NCBI RefSeq assembly: GCF_011170125.1
Contig: NZ_BLLN01000001.1
Location: 186,001 to 250,000 of the forward strand
Length of the DNA stretch: 64,000 nt
From: Streptomyces diastaticus subsp. diastaticus
Lineage (GTDB): Bacteria > Actinomycetota > Actinomycetes > Streptomycetales > Streptomycetaceae
Direction: 5' to 3'
The stretch's first letter is position 1. Each line of letters opens with the position of its first letter. Shown in pieces: positions 1-8,371 of the stretch. The notes under the pieces were generated by a model. That model saw only the letters and a list, made by a program, of their open reading frames with translations. It had not been told where the DNA came from and made no database searches. The translations under genes and the position numbers were made by a program.

Positions 1-156
1 CCCGGCCACCACCAGCAGCACGACACCGAGCACCCCGGCGGCCCCCAGCAGCGCGTACCCCGCGACGCAGGAGGCCGCCGCCAGCAGGGCGAACACCTCG
101 GCCCGCCGCCCGCGCCGCTCGGCCGGCGTCCTCTTCGCATCCGCGTACATCCGCAT
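1..156 (-). CDS. Partial membrane protein, N-terminal 52 residues
   Basis: The gene runs off the left edge of the window, so only the N-terminus is visible. The ATG at 156 is preceded by a strong GGGGAGGAG Shine-Dalgarno. A short basic cytoplasmic segment (residues 1-20, rich in Arg) is followed by a hydrophobic stretch from about residue 21 to 52, rich in Ala, Leu, Val and Gly, that looks like one or two transmembrane helices separated by a short turn. No domain can be named from this fragment. It diverges from the Mut7-C gene at 576. Confidence 0.6.
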   Translation of the reverse strand, partial: MRMYADAKRTPAERRGRRAEVFALLAAASCVAGYALLGAAGVLGVVLLVVAG

Positions 157-575
157 CCCCTCTCCTCCCCGGCCGGCCGAGCCGCCCGAAGTAACTGAAC
201 GTAGGCACTACTTCATCCGAGAGTGACACATGGCGCCGACAAACGGCGCCGCATCCTCTGCCCCGGAATCGCGGAACGCCCTCCGCTTCCACGCTCAGCA
301 CCAACCACTCCCCTGCTCGCTCCGGCGTCCCCACCCCTTCACCCGGGATTCCGCTTACTTCTCCGTCCACACCCCGGACGGCCGGTTCCCCCGAGCCCCA
401 CCCGGTGCGGCCGTCCCTCCCGCCTCCCCCGTCCCGGCCCCCACGCCCGTCCGGCCGGCCGCCGCCCTCGCACCGGCCACCGCCGCCTTCGCGGGACGGC
501 CACCCGGGTCACAGGTAGGGGCACAGGACCGGAAAGCGACCCCCGGGCCGTCCGGGCACGTGCCATCCTGGCCGG
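157..575. other. Divergent intergenic region, no gene seen
   Basis: About 420 bases between two divergent genes. Codon-like reading frames here are only GC-driven. The stretch near 190-215 is the least GC-rich part and is the likeliest promoter zone, but no convincing -35/-10 pair was found. Confidence 0.4.
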
Positions 576-1316
576 ATGAACGGACCGGAGATCCTCCTCA
601 CCGTCGCCCCCGAGCTGGGCCTGTTCGTCTCGCACGCACGCCGGTCGGGCGCCAGCACCGTGATCACCGACGGGGCCTCCACCCTCGGCCACGTGGTGGA
701 GTCGCTCGGTGTCCCGCTCACCGAGGTGGGCTCGCTGACCGTCGACGGCCACGAGGTGGCGCGCGGGCACGTCCCCGCCGCCGGAGAGCACGTCGTCGTG
801 GGGGCCGTGGCACGCCCGCAGGCCGTCGAGGGCGCCCCGCTGCGCTTCCTCCTCGACGTGCACCTGGGCACCCTCGCCCGCCGCATGCGGCTGCTCGGCA
901 TCGACACCGCCTACGAGAGCCACGACCTCGGCGACCCGGCACTCGCCGCCCGCTCCGCCGCCGAGCAGCGCGTCCTGCTCAGCCGGGACAGGGGCCTGCT
1001 GCGCCGCCGCGAGCTGTGGGCGGGGGCGTACGTCTACAGCGACAAGCCCGACGAGCAACTACGGGACGTCCTCGGCAGGTTCGCCCCGGCGCTGATCCCG
1101 TGGACGCGGTGCACCGCGTGCAACGGCCGGCTGCGCGACGCCGACAAGGACGAGGTCGCCCGCGACCTGGAGGGCGGCACCAAGGCCACCTACGACGTCT
1201 TCGCCCGGTGCGACGCCTGCGGGCGGGTCTACTGGCGCGGGGCCCACCACGACCGGCTGGAGACCATCGTCCGGCAGGCCCTGCGCGAGTTCGGCAAGGT
1301 GCCGGCCAGGGCCTGA
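576..1316 (+). CDS. Mut7-C RNase / ubiquitin-fold domain protein
   Basis: A 246-residue protein. Residues 5-85 resemble the ThiS/MoaD-like ubiquitin fold that often precedes Mut7-C domains. Residues 88-245 are the Mut7-C domain, a PIN-like nuclease fold: FLLDVHLGTLARRMRLLGID with Asp94, an SRDRGL motif with Asp138, then a zinc ribbon with Cys179, Cys182, Cys212 and Cys215 followed by YWRGAHHDRL. The family is predicted to be an RNase or RNA-binding protein acting in the cytoplasm; its substrate is not known. The ATG start follows GGCCGG, a weak ribosome site. The next gene is convergent and ends 20 bases beyond this one. Confidence 0.88.
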   Translation: MNGPEILLTVAPELGLFVSHARRSGASTVITDGASTLGHVVESLGVPLTEVGSLTVDGHEVARGHVPAAGEHVVVGAVARPQAVEGAPLRFLLDVHLGTLARRMRLLGIDTAYESHDLGDPALAARSAAEQRVLLSRDRGLLRRRELWAGAYVYSDKPDEQLRDVLGRFAPALIPWTRCTACNGRLRDADKDEVARDLEGGTKATYDVFARCDACGRVYWRGAHHDRLETIVRQALREFGKVPARA

Positions 1317-1335
1317 GGCCCGGGCCGGTCCGGTG

Positions 1336-3360
1336 TCAGCCGCCGAGCCGGGCGGCGAGCAGCGCCGGATCGGTCGTCGGCGCGTCGCAGACGAAGCCCC
1401 GGCAGACGTACGCGGTGGGCGCGCCGTCGGCTGCCACCCGCCCGGCCAGCAGCGGAAGTTCGCCGTCGGCCGGGCCGACGGCGACGACCGCGCCGGGCGC
1501 CGTGGAGAGCAGCGCCGTCCGGTGCAGCGCGGCCGTACGCGGGTCGTCCGGGTCGCCGACCACGGCCACCTCGCGGGGGCCGTCGAGCAGCGCCTCGGTG
1601 ACGGCCAGGCCGTGGCCGATGAAGCGGGGCACCTTCGGGCCGAGCGCGGCCACCACACCGAGCGCCCGTTCGGCGGCGGTGCGGTGCGGCTCGGAGCCGG
1701 TCTGCGCGGCGTAGCCGAGCAGCGCCCCGGCGGCGGCGGTCCAGCCGGACGGGGTCGCGTTGTCGGTGGGGTCCTGCGGGCGCCGGATGAGCTGCTCGGC
1801 GTCGGAGGCGGTGTCGTACAGGGCGCCGCTCTCGTCGGTGAAGCGGTCGATGATCTGGTCGAGGAGCAGCCCGGCGAAGTCCAGCCAGACGCCCTCACCG
1901 GTGACGGAGGCCAGGGCGAGGAAGCCCTCGGCGACGTCCGCGTAGTCCTCCAGCACGCCCGCGTTGCCGGAGGCGCGGCCGTCGCGGGAGGTGCGGGCCA
2001 GCCGGGCCTGGTCGTCGAGGTGGACGCGGACCAGCAGGTCGGCGGCGGTCACGGCGGCGTCGACGAGGTCGGGCCGGTCGAAGCAGGCGCCGGTCTCGGC
2101 GAGCGCGGCGACGACCAGCCCGTTCCAGGCCGCCACCACCTTGTCGTCCCGCCCCGGTTCGGGCCGCCGCAGCCGCGCCTCGTACAGCCGCTCGCGGATC
2201 GCGGCGATCCGTGCGCCGTCCCGCACGGCCGCGCCGTCCTGGGGCAGCCGCAGCACCGAGGCGCCCTCCTCGAAGGTGCCCTCCTCGGTGACGCCGAAGT
2301 GGGCGGCGGCGATCCGCCCGTCCTCCTCGCCCAGCACCTCGACGAGCTGCCCGGGCGTCCAGACGTAGTACGCGCCCTCGGTCATCCGCCCGGCCGCGTC
2401 CTCGCTGTCGGCGTCGATGGCCGAGGCGAAGCCGCCCTGCGGGGTGGAGAGGTCGCGCACCAGGAACTCGGCCGTCTCCAGGGCGACCCGGCGGGCCGGT
2501 TCGGACCCGGTCACCCGCCACAGGTGGGTGTAGAGACGACAGAGGAGCGCGTTGTCGTACAGCATCTTCTCGAAGTGCGGCACGATCCACTCCCGGTCGA
2601 CCGAGTAGCGGGCGAAGCCACCGCCGAGCTGGTCGTAGATCCCGCCGCGTGCCATCCGCTCGGCGGTGTCGGCCGCCATCTGGAGCGCGCCCTCGGCACC
2701 GGTGCGGGCGTAGTGGCGCAGCAGGAACTCCAGCACCATCGACGGCGGGAACTTGGGCGCGCCCCCGAACCCGCCGTTGCCCGGGTCGTACTCCCGGGTG
2801 AGGCCGAGCAGCGCCTGCGCGGCCTCCTCGGCCCCCGGCAGCCGGCTCTCCCCGAGTGTCAGCCGTCGCTCACGCAGGTCGGCCGCGATCTTCCCGGCCA
2901 CCTCGCCGACCTCCCCGCGCCGCTCGCCCCAGGCGACCCGCACCCCCTCCAGCACCTCCCGGAACCCGGGCATACCGTGCCTGGGCTCGGGCGGGAAGTA
3001 GGTACCGAAGTAGAACGGCTCGGCCTCCGGCGTGAGGAACACCGTCATCGGCCACCCGCCCTGCCCGGTCGCCGCCTGCACCGCCTCCATGTAGACGGCG
3101 TCGACGTCGGGACGCTCCTCGCGGTCCACCTTGACGTTGACGAAGTGCGCGTTCATCACCGCGGCGGTCGCCTCGTCCTCGAAACTCTCGTGCGCCATGA
3201 CGTGGCACCAGTGGCACGCGGAGTAGCCGACCGACAGCAGAACGGGTACGTCACGCCGTTTCGCTTCCTCGAACGCCTCAGGCACCCACGGCCACCAGTT
3301 GACCGGATTGTCAGCGTGCTGAAGCAGATAAGGCGAGGTCACACCAGCCAACCGGTTCAT
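1336..3360 (-). CDS. YyaL-type thioredoxin-domain protein (DUF255)
   Basis: A 674-residue member of the YyaL/spermatogenesis-associated protein 20 family, whose members have a thioredoxin fold followed by an (alpha/alpha)6 glycosidase-like barrel. The N-terminus [19 protein letters not shown] is the family signature. A redox motif C49-H-W-C52 sits in the thioredoxin domain (about residues 1-165), and [12 protein letters not shown] marks the barrel. I chose the ATG at 3360 because the family signature begins there; the open frame extends further upstream only by GC bias. Length fits the family (about 670-690). The biochemical role is not established. It is convergent with the Mut7-C gene. Confidence 0.9.
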   Translation of the reverse strand: MNRLAGVTSPYLLQHADNPVNWWPWVPEAFEEAKRRDVPVLLSVGYSACHWCHVMAHESFEDEATAAVMNAHFVNVKVDREERPDVDAVYMEAVQAATGQGGWPMTVFLTPEAEPFYFGTYFPPEPRHGMPGFREVLEGVRVAWGERRGEVGEVAGKIAADLRERRLTLGESRLPGAEEAAQALLGLTREYDPGNGGFGGAPKFPPSMVLEFLLRHYARTGAEGALQMAADTAERMARGGIYDQLGGGFARYSVDREWIVPHFEKMLYDNALLCRLYTHLWRVTGSEPARRVALETAEFLVRDLSTPQGGFASAIDADSEDAAGRMTEGAYYVWTPGQLVEVLGEEDGRIAAAHFGVTEEGTFEEGASVLRLPQDGAAVRDGARIAAIRERLYEARLRRPEPGRDDKVVAAWNGLVVAALAETGACFDRPDLVDAAVTAADLLVRVHLDDQARLARTSRDGRASGNAGVLEDYADVAEGFLALASVTGEGVWLDFAGLLLDQIIDRFTDESGALYDTASDAEQLIRRPQDPTDNATPSGWTAAAGALLGYAAQTGSEPHRTAAERALGVVAALGPKVPRFIGHGLAVTEALLDGPREVAVVGDPDDPRTAALHRTALLSTAPGAVVAVGPADGELPLLAGRVAADGAPTAYVCRGFVCDAPTTDPALLAARLGG

Positions 3361-3567
3361 ACGCCCCAGCCTCTCACAGCGCCTGCCGCGACCGGTGCAA
3401 CACTGACGCGCCCGCCTCACTTGGCCGAATCGCCACTTACGCGCCATGACATGGTGGGCGGCTCCTTCCCCTCCGAGCCCATCCGAGTCGGGCAGCCCTG
3501 CACCTCGGAACAGTAGGCTTGACGCAGCGGCGCCGGACCCGCCGAGGCCTCTCGAAGGAGGTACACC

Positions 3568-3927
3568 ATGTCCGCCGAGATGGTGGCGCCCGCGTGGATG
3601 CATACGCAGATCAGCGCGGAGCAGTACGACTCCTGGTCCGAGGAGCAGTGCGCCGGCATCGAGATCGTGGACGGGATGGTCGTCGTGAGCCCGAGCGCCG
3701 CCAAGCGCCACAACCGGCTGGCCCGCATCCCTGTGAGTGGCCTTACGGCCGGCCGCCGCTTCCGCGGATCAGCACGCGCGACTCATCCAGCTCCCTCAGC
3801 GTTTCCTCGGTGTACGCGGCCGGTCGAGGACGAGTTCGCGAAGGCCGTTGCGGATGCCGGCCAGCGGCTCGCAGTCGCGGGCGCGGGGGAGCTTGCCGGT
3901 CAGCGGGACGGCCCAGCGACGCGGTAG
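3568..3927 (+). pseudogene. Truncated Uma2-family (DUF820) endonuclease-like gene
   Basis: An excellent ribosome site (GAAGGAGGTACACC) precedes the ATG at 3568. Residues 1-55 read as a normal Uma2 N-terminus ([37 protein letters not shown]). After about base 3731 the frame loses all family resemblance and runs as basic filler to a stop at 3927. Intact Uma2 proteins are about 190 residues with a PD-(D/E)XK-like core, and the catalytic part is missing here. I infer a deletion or rearrangement that left the promoter-proximal third. Uma2 genes are very abundant and often decaying in Streptomyces. Confidence 0.55.
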
Positions 3928-4376
3928 GCGGCCGCCTCGGCGCCCGGGTCGGTCGCACGCCGGCCTCCTCGCCACGTCCGGTTACGAACGGGTCGCCCCC
4001 TCCCCGCCGCCTCACCGACGACCGGGAAGCCGCCGCCCGCGACGAACGCGGCCTCCCCGAAACCGGCGTGTACGGCGGCGCCGGCCTTTCCCACAGGGCC
4101 GACCACCACCCGGTCCGGCGGCTGCTGCTCGGTCCCGGCCGCGCCGTGGCCGGTCACCCTCGGCGCACCCGCCCGGGAGTGTCATGTGCCTGCGCGAAGG
4201 GGGCTGGTCCGGAGCTGTCGTGGGCGGATGTGCGCGGGCGGCGACCGGCCCGGCAGGGGCCGGGCGCCTCGTCGGCAGCGGCACCGGGCCGCGCCCTGTC
4301 GGCGATGCGGGGGACGCCTACGCCGCGGGCACCCAGCCCTGCTGGTTCGACGCCCACAGCGGAGACACCGTCCGCC
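3928..4376. other. Decayed stretch after the Uma2 remnant
   Basis: No intact gene. Two short segments look as if they were once coding. On the minus strand around 3830-3920 one frame reads RWAVPLTGKLPRARDCEPL and on into a hydrophobic helix-like segment. On the plus strand the last codons before 4384 read QPCWFDAHSGDTVRLT. Neither has a start, a ribosome site or a recognisable family. I treat them as remnants. Confidence 0.3.
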
Positions 4377-4979
4377 TCACGTAGGCAGGAGTCGCTGAGC
4401 CAGGGCGTCGACCGCCTCCTCGAGCTCCGCCGCCGACATCTGCTCACCAAGAAGATGGTCGAGCAGGTCGACCCGGACGGCACTCAACAGCACGTGCGCC
4501 GCCCATGAGGAGGACATGCGGCGGTCGGCGGGGCCGGGCAGCGAGTCGATCTGCTCGGTCAGGACCCGGTACACCGCACGGTAGGGCGGCGAGTCGAAGA
4601 GGGACTGCGACCCGCGCCGGCCTGCCGCGTCCTCGATCGCGCGCACCAACGACAGGTTGGCGACCTTGAAGCGGACCACCGCGCGGAGGATTCCCGAGAC
4701 CCGGGCTTGCGGACCCTCACCCAGATTCCTGCCCTCCGCCTCGATGATCTCGGCCCGCAAGCCCTCGGCCCGCCTCTCGAAGAGTGCGTCGAGCAGGCCG
4801 GCGCGGTCTCCGAAGGCTCGGAAGATCGTCCCCTTGCCCACGCCGGCCGCCGCCGCGACGTCGTCGGTCGAAACCGTGCGCCCGTCCGCCCGGGCGAACA
4901 ACTCGTCGGCAGCCGCGAGGATCGCCTGCCGGTTCCGGACGGCGTCGGATCTCGGCTCACGGTTCACGAGCCCAGACAT
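4377..4979 (-). CDS. TetR/AcrR family regulator
   Basis: A 200-residue repressor. Residues 11-60 form the TetR helix-turn-helix (RQAILAAADELFA, then DDVAAAAGVGKGTIFRAFGD). The rest is the variable ligand-binding domain. It is transcribed divergently from the SnoaL/NmrA pair at 5054-6318. The 74-bp space between holds two near-identical palindromes, as expected for a TetR protein that represses itself and the neighbouring operon. AGAGG lies immediately before the ATG. The ligand cannot be told from sequence. Confidence 0.92.
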   Translation of the reverse strand: MSGLVNREPRSDAVRNRQAILAAADELFARADGRTVSTDDVAAAAGVGKGTIFRAFGDRAGLLDALFERRAEGLRAEIIEAEGRNLGEGPQARVSGILRAVVRFKVANLSLVRAIEDAAGRRGSQSLFDSPPYRAVYRVLTEQIDSLPGPADRRMSSSWAAHVLLSAVRVDLLDHLLGEQMSAAELEEAVDALAQRLLPT

Positions 4980-4993
4980 TACCTCTTGATAAC

Positions 4994-5008
4994 CGGACCG
5001 ACGGTCCG
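4994..5008. promoter_or_regulatory. TetR operator 1
   Basis: Perfect inverted repeat CGGACC-GAC-GGTCCG in the divergent promoter region. It recurs 25 bp downstream. It is probably the binding site of the TetR protein encoded at 4377-4979 (inference from position and symmetry). Confidence 0.7.
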
Positions 5009-5018
5009 TATCGTCAAA

Positions 5019-5033
5019 CGGACCGACAGTCCG
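5019..5033. promoter_or_regulatory. TetR operator 2
   Basis: Second copy, CGGACCGACAGTCCG, one base different from the first (A for G), leaving outer arms CGGAC/GTCCG. Centre-to-centre spacing to operator 1 is 25 bp. It lies 20 bp before the ATG at 5054. Confidence 0.68.
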
Positions 5034-5053
5034 CTTCTTCTGAGAGGGACCCC

Positions 5054-5473
5054 ATGCCCATCGACAACGGTCGTCCGCCCACTCCCGCAGAGATCTTCGG
5101 TGCCGCCCTGGAGTCCCTGAACGGTGAAGACCTCGACGGGCTGATCGAGCGCTGCACCGATGACGTCGTCTTCGAGTTCCCCTTCGCTCCGAACGGGAAG
5201 CCCCGCAGGATCGAGGGCAAGGACCAGGTCCGGGACTACCTCGGCGCGCTTCCCGGCATCGAGATCACCGCACCACCCAGCATCGACGTCCACCAGACCA
5301 CCGATCCGGACAAGGCGGTCATCGAGATGCGGGCCACCGGACGCGTGACCACCACCGGTGCTCCGTTCGACCAGTCCTACGTGGTCGTGCTGGTCGTTTC
5401 CGACGGCCTGATCTCCCGGTACCGCGACTACTGGAACCCCCTGGTGGCGCTCGAGACGGAGAAGTCGGCGTGA
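5054..5473 (+). CDS. NTF2/SnoaL-like (nuclear transport factor 2 fold) protein
   Basis: A 139-residue small alpha+beta barrel protein. An N-terminal helical part (PAEIFGAALESLNGEDLDGL) is followed by CTDDVVFEFPFAP and a C-terminal YRDYWNPL typical of SnoaL-like or ketosteroid-isomerase-like proteins. Such proteins bind or isomerise small hydrophobic molecules; the substrate here is unknown. The ATG at 5054 follows GAGAGGGA. Its stop overlaps the start of the NmrA-like gene (GTGA), so the two are translationally coupled and probably form one TetR-controlled unit with the operators upstream. Confidence 0.85.
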   Translation: MPIDNGRPPTPAEIFGAALESLNGEDLDGLIERCTDDVVFEFPFAPNGKPRRIEGKDQVRDYLGALPGIEITAPPSIDVHQTTDPDKAVIEMRATGRVTTTGAPFDQSYVVVLVVSDGLISRYRDYWNPLVALETEKSA

Positions 5474-6318
5474 CCGCGACGCACGAGGTACTGGTCACCG
5501 GCAGCACCGGTAACACCGGGCGCCCACTCGTCGCCCGGCTGAGGGCACAGGGAGTGCCGACGCGCGCGGCGTCACGCCACCCGAGCCCGGACGACCACGA
5601 GGCGACGCGTTTCGACTGGTACGACCCCACGACCTTCGACAACGCGGTGGCCGGCGTACGAGCCGCCTACCTCGTACCGCCGCCGCTGGACCCTGACCCG
5701 GTGGCCGCGATGGCACCGTTCCTCGAGGCCGCGCAACGGTCGGGAGTCTCCCGCGTGGTCCTCCTGGGCGCCTCCGTCGTCGAAACGGGCGGACCCGCCG
5801 TCGGACAGGTCCAAGCGCTGCTCCCCCGGCATGTGCAGGAATGGGTCGTGCTCCGTCCCTCGTGGTTCATGCAGAACTTCGTCGGCGACCACCACCACGC
5901 CGACAGCGCCCGGACGCTGGGCACCATCACCACCGCCGCGGGCGACGGGCGGGTGGCGTTCATCGACGCCGACGACATCGCGGCAGTGGCGGCCCGCCTG
6001 CTGACGGCCCCGACGGTGACCAACGAGGAGCTCGTACTCACCGGCCCCGAGGCGCTGAGTCACACGTCCGTCGCCGAGATCCTCACCGACGTCCTGGGAC
6101 GGCCGGTACGGCATGTGTCCGTCCCCGCTTCGGAGTTCGAACGACAGCTCGCCGCGACGATGCCGGCACCCGGCGCCAAGCTGCTCGCGGCGTTGGACCG
6201 GCAGATCGCCGCCGGTGTCGAGGACCGGACAACACCCGGGGTCGAGCGGGTGACGGGGCGACCGCCCAAGTCCATGAGGACCGTACTGGAAGCGGCGTTC
6301 GACGCCGGCCGACGATGA
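5470..6318 (+). CDS. NmrA-like NAD(P)-binding atypical short-chain dehydrogenase
   Basis: A 282-residue Rossmann-fold protein. It begins with VLVTGSTGNTGRPLVARL, the NmrA/QOR2-type dinucleotide motif TGxTGxxG, and has a central WVVLRPSWFMQNF, the hallmark of this family. Members are NAD(P)H-dependent quinone or azo reductases or redox sensors; the substrate is not predictable. The GTG start overlaps the previous stop by four bases. Induction by an electrophile or quinone through the divergent TetR protein is plausible but inferred. Confidence 0.88.
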   Translation: MTATHEVLVTGSTGNTGRPLVARLRAQGVPTRAASRHPSPDDHEATRFDWYDPTTFDNAVAGVRAAYLVPPPLDPDPVAAMAPFLEAAQRSGVSRVVLLGASVVETGGPAVGQVQALLPRHVQEWVVLRPSWFMQNFVGDHHHADSARTLGTITTAAGDGRVAFIDADDIAAVAARLLTAPTVTNEELVLTGPEALSHTSVAEILTDVLGRPVRHVSVPASEFERQLAATMPAPGAKLLAALDRQIAAGVEDRTTPGVERVTGRPPKSMRTVLEAAFDAGRR

Positions 6319-7315
6319 CGCCGCCCGGGAACACCGGGGCGTGGTCGCGGCAGCCGCACGTACCGGTGAGGGCTGGACGCGGGGCGCCGCCACACTGTGG
6401 CGGCGCCCCGCCGACCCACTGCCTACCACTGGGCGGGGCCGCCGGCTGGCGGCGGGCCGGCGAACCCGGCTCCTGATCCGGGACGTCGCCTCACGGGGGT
6501 CCGCCCGAAGGTGACGTACGGCTCCGGCTCCCACTCCGGCGATGCCGTCACTCGCTCCCGGACCCCGGCGTCCATGCCGCGCTTCAGGCCCTCGCCGTAC
6601 GTCGTCGAACCGGTGCCCTCTGCGGACACGCCAGGTCGCAGGGGCCTCGTTGTGCCAGCGCGGTGGCACCGGCGGCAGGCGGAGCAGCCGACGCTGAGCG
6701 CACCGCCCCTGCCGGCGCGGCGCCTCCCGCCGCCGCGCCGGCTCGAACGCTTCCGGCCCGGGGCCACCCGTCGACGAGGTCGTCGGCGTACTGACGGACG
6801 GAGTGGGACTGGAACTGGGCGAGTCGGCCGGCCTGCTCGCATCCTGCCGGACGCGGCGCCGGGAGACGGCGGACGCGGCGGACAGCCGGGTCGCCTCCCG
6901 CCGTCCTTCGCCCGGAACCGCCGCCAGTCGCGCACTTCCGCGAACCGCCGCTGGCTGCCACCGTCCGTCGTGGTTCCGGGTCTGGTGGCCGTGGCCGCGG
7001 CGTCGGCCTGCGCCAAGGGTCCGGCGTGGCGGTCACCGCGACGCCGGACCGGCGGGCGGCGCCAGGGCGGGGCGGCCGTCGCGATCCGCCCGCCACGTGG
7101 TCCGGCTCCGAGGTCTCGGCGGCGCAGGGCGCTCCTCAAGACGGCGCACGCGGGCCCGGTCGGCTTCCGGGTGACAGCGCGACAGCGGCCGTGCTGTCGA
7201 GGAGCGTTCAGCTCGCCGCCCTCGGAGCACGCGATTCCGGTCTGCGGGCATGACGTCCGCCCACCCGGCAACACGCTCCTGGTCAGCACATCGTCACCGC
7301 GGGAAAGGGACGCAC
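6319..7315. other. Approximately 1 kb without a confident gene
   Basis: No frame has both a ribosome site and a recognisable protein. Two minus-strand segments have protein-like composition in different frames: one around 6780-6850 reads QAGRLAQFQSHSVRQYADDL, another around 6480-6590 reads VTASPEWEPEPYVTFGRTP. Their being out of frame with each other suggests a frameshifted relic. The function is unknown. Confidence 0.3.
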
Positions 7316-7765
7316 ATGAGCGAGATCGAGCAGTCCGTCGAGGTGGAGGCGCCGCTGTCGGCGGTCTACAACCAGTGGACGCAGTTCGAGGAGTACCCCC
7401 GGTTCATGGCCGGGGTCGAGCGGATCGAGCAGCGCACGCCCACGCTGACGCACTGGGTCACCGAGGTCGACGGTGTCCGCAGGGAGTTCGACGCCGAGAT
7501 CACCGAGCAGCTTCCGGACGAACGGGTGGCCTGGACGAGCGTCGGGGGCGAGGTGCGGCAGGCCGGAGTGGTGACGTTCCACCGGATCTCCGGCACCCGG
7601 ACCAAGGTCATGCTGCAACTGGAGCACGAGCCGCACGGCCTCGTCGAACAGGCCGGCGACAAGCTCGGGGTCGTCCGGCGCCAGGCCGCAGGGGATCTGG
7701 AGCGGTTCAAGGGCTTCATCGAGAAGCGCGGCGTGGAGACCGGCGGCTGGCGCGGCCAGGTCTGA
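7316..7765 (+). CDS. SRPBCC (START/Bet v1-like) family protein
   Basis: A 149-residue protein of the polyketide cyclase/dehydrase-like SRPBCC superfamily. The signature VEAPLSAVYNQWTQFEEYPR opens the fold, and VVTFHRISGTRTKVMLQLEH forms the later beta strands. The C-terminal helix is DLERFKGFIEKRG. These proteins bind hydrophobic ligands in a deep cavity; the ligand is unknown. The ATG at 7316 follows GAAAGGGA. It ends in a hairpin shared with the convergent DUF5133 gene. Confidence 0.87.
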   Translation: MSEIEQSVEVEAPLSAVYNQWTQFEEYPRFMAGVERIEQRTPTLTHWVTEVDGVRREFDAEITEQLPDERVAWTSVGGEVRQAGVVTFHRISGTRTKVMLQLEHEPHGLVEQAGDKLGVVRRQAAGDLERFKGFIEKRGVETGGWRGQV

Positions 7766-7793
7766 CGCCTCGGGCGCGCCGCGCTCACGCGGG

Positions 7794-7838
7794 ACGGGAA
7801 CGGGCCGGGCCCCTCGGGGGAGACCGGCCCGCTCCCGT
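7794..7838. terminator. Bidirectional hairpin terminator
   Basis: Fifteen-bp arms (ACGGGAACGGGCCGG at 7794-7808 against 7824-7838, one G:T wobble) with a 15-base loop, lying between two convergent genes. Confidence 0.7.
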
Positions 7839-7851
7839 GCGTATCGGGGGC

Positions 7852-8088
7852 TCAGCCGCCCGAGGCGGTGAGCACCGAGTCGTCCTCTACGCGGGCACCG
7901 GGCAGCCGGTGGCGAGCGGCGATCAGGGCGGCGTCGACGTCCTTGGTGCCGGTGACGACGCAGAGGGTGTACGACACGTCGGCGAGCCGGCGCCGGGCGT
8001 CCTCGCCGCCGTCCTGGGCGTTGAGCGCCCGCAGCGTCTCGTACTGACCGATCAGGTCCCGCAGCACCGCGGGGTGCGCCATCAGCAT
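7852..8088 (-). CDS. DUF5133 domain protein
   Basis: A 78-residue protein beginning MLMAHPAVLRDLIGQYE. This matches the short Streptomyces DUF5133 proteins (about 75-80 residues), which share the MAHPxxLR N-terminus and a central LCVxTGTxDVDAAL. The ATG at 8088 has GAAGGA 9 bases upstream; a second ATG two codons later is possible. The function of the family is unknown. It sits next to and diverges from the STAND gene at 8372. Confidence 0.78.
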   Translation of the reverse strand: MLMAHPAVLRDLIGQYETLRALNAQDGGEDARRRLADVSYTLCVVTGTKDVDAALIAARHRLPGARVEDDSVLTASGG

Positions 8089-8371
8089 GGGGGTGTCCTT
8101 CGTCCTCGGGGCTGAGCGCGGCCGGGGGTGTCGCGCCCCTTCCTCGTGGTCGGGCGCATGCGCTCTCGGCGGCCGTCTGCCCCTGCCGGCACCGCCCACA
8201 CCTGCGGCTTTCGGTCAGCCGTGAAAGCTGACGGAACGTTTGCGCCGGTGCACGACCCCCTCGCGCCGGAGCGCGCCAGGCTTCAGACTGGGGCGGCGGA
8301 GGCGGGATGGGCGCGGTGGGGCTCCGCAGGGACCGGCCGGACGCGGCCGGGTGACGTGAAGGGGGATCACG

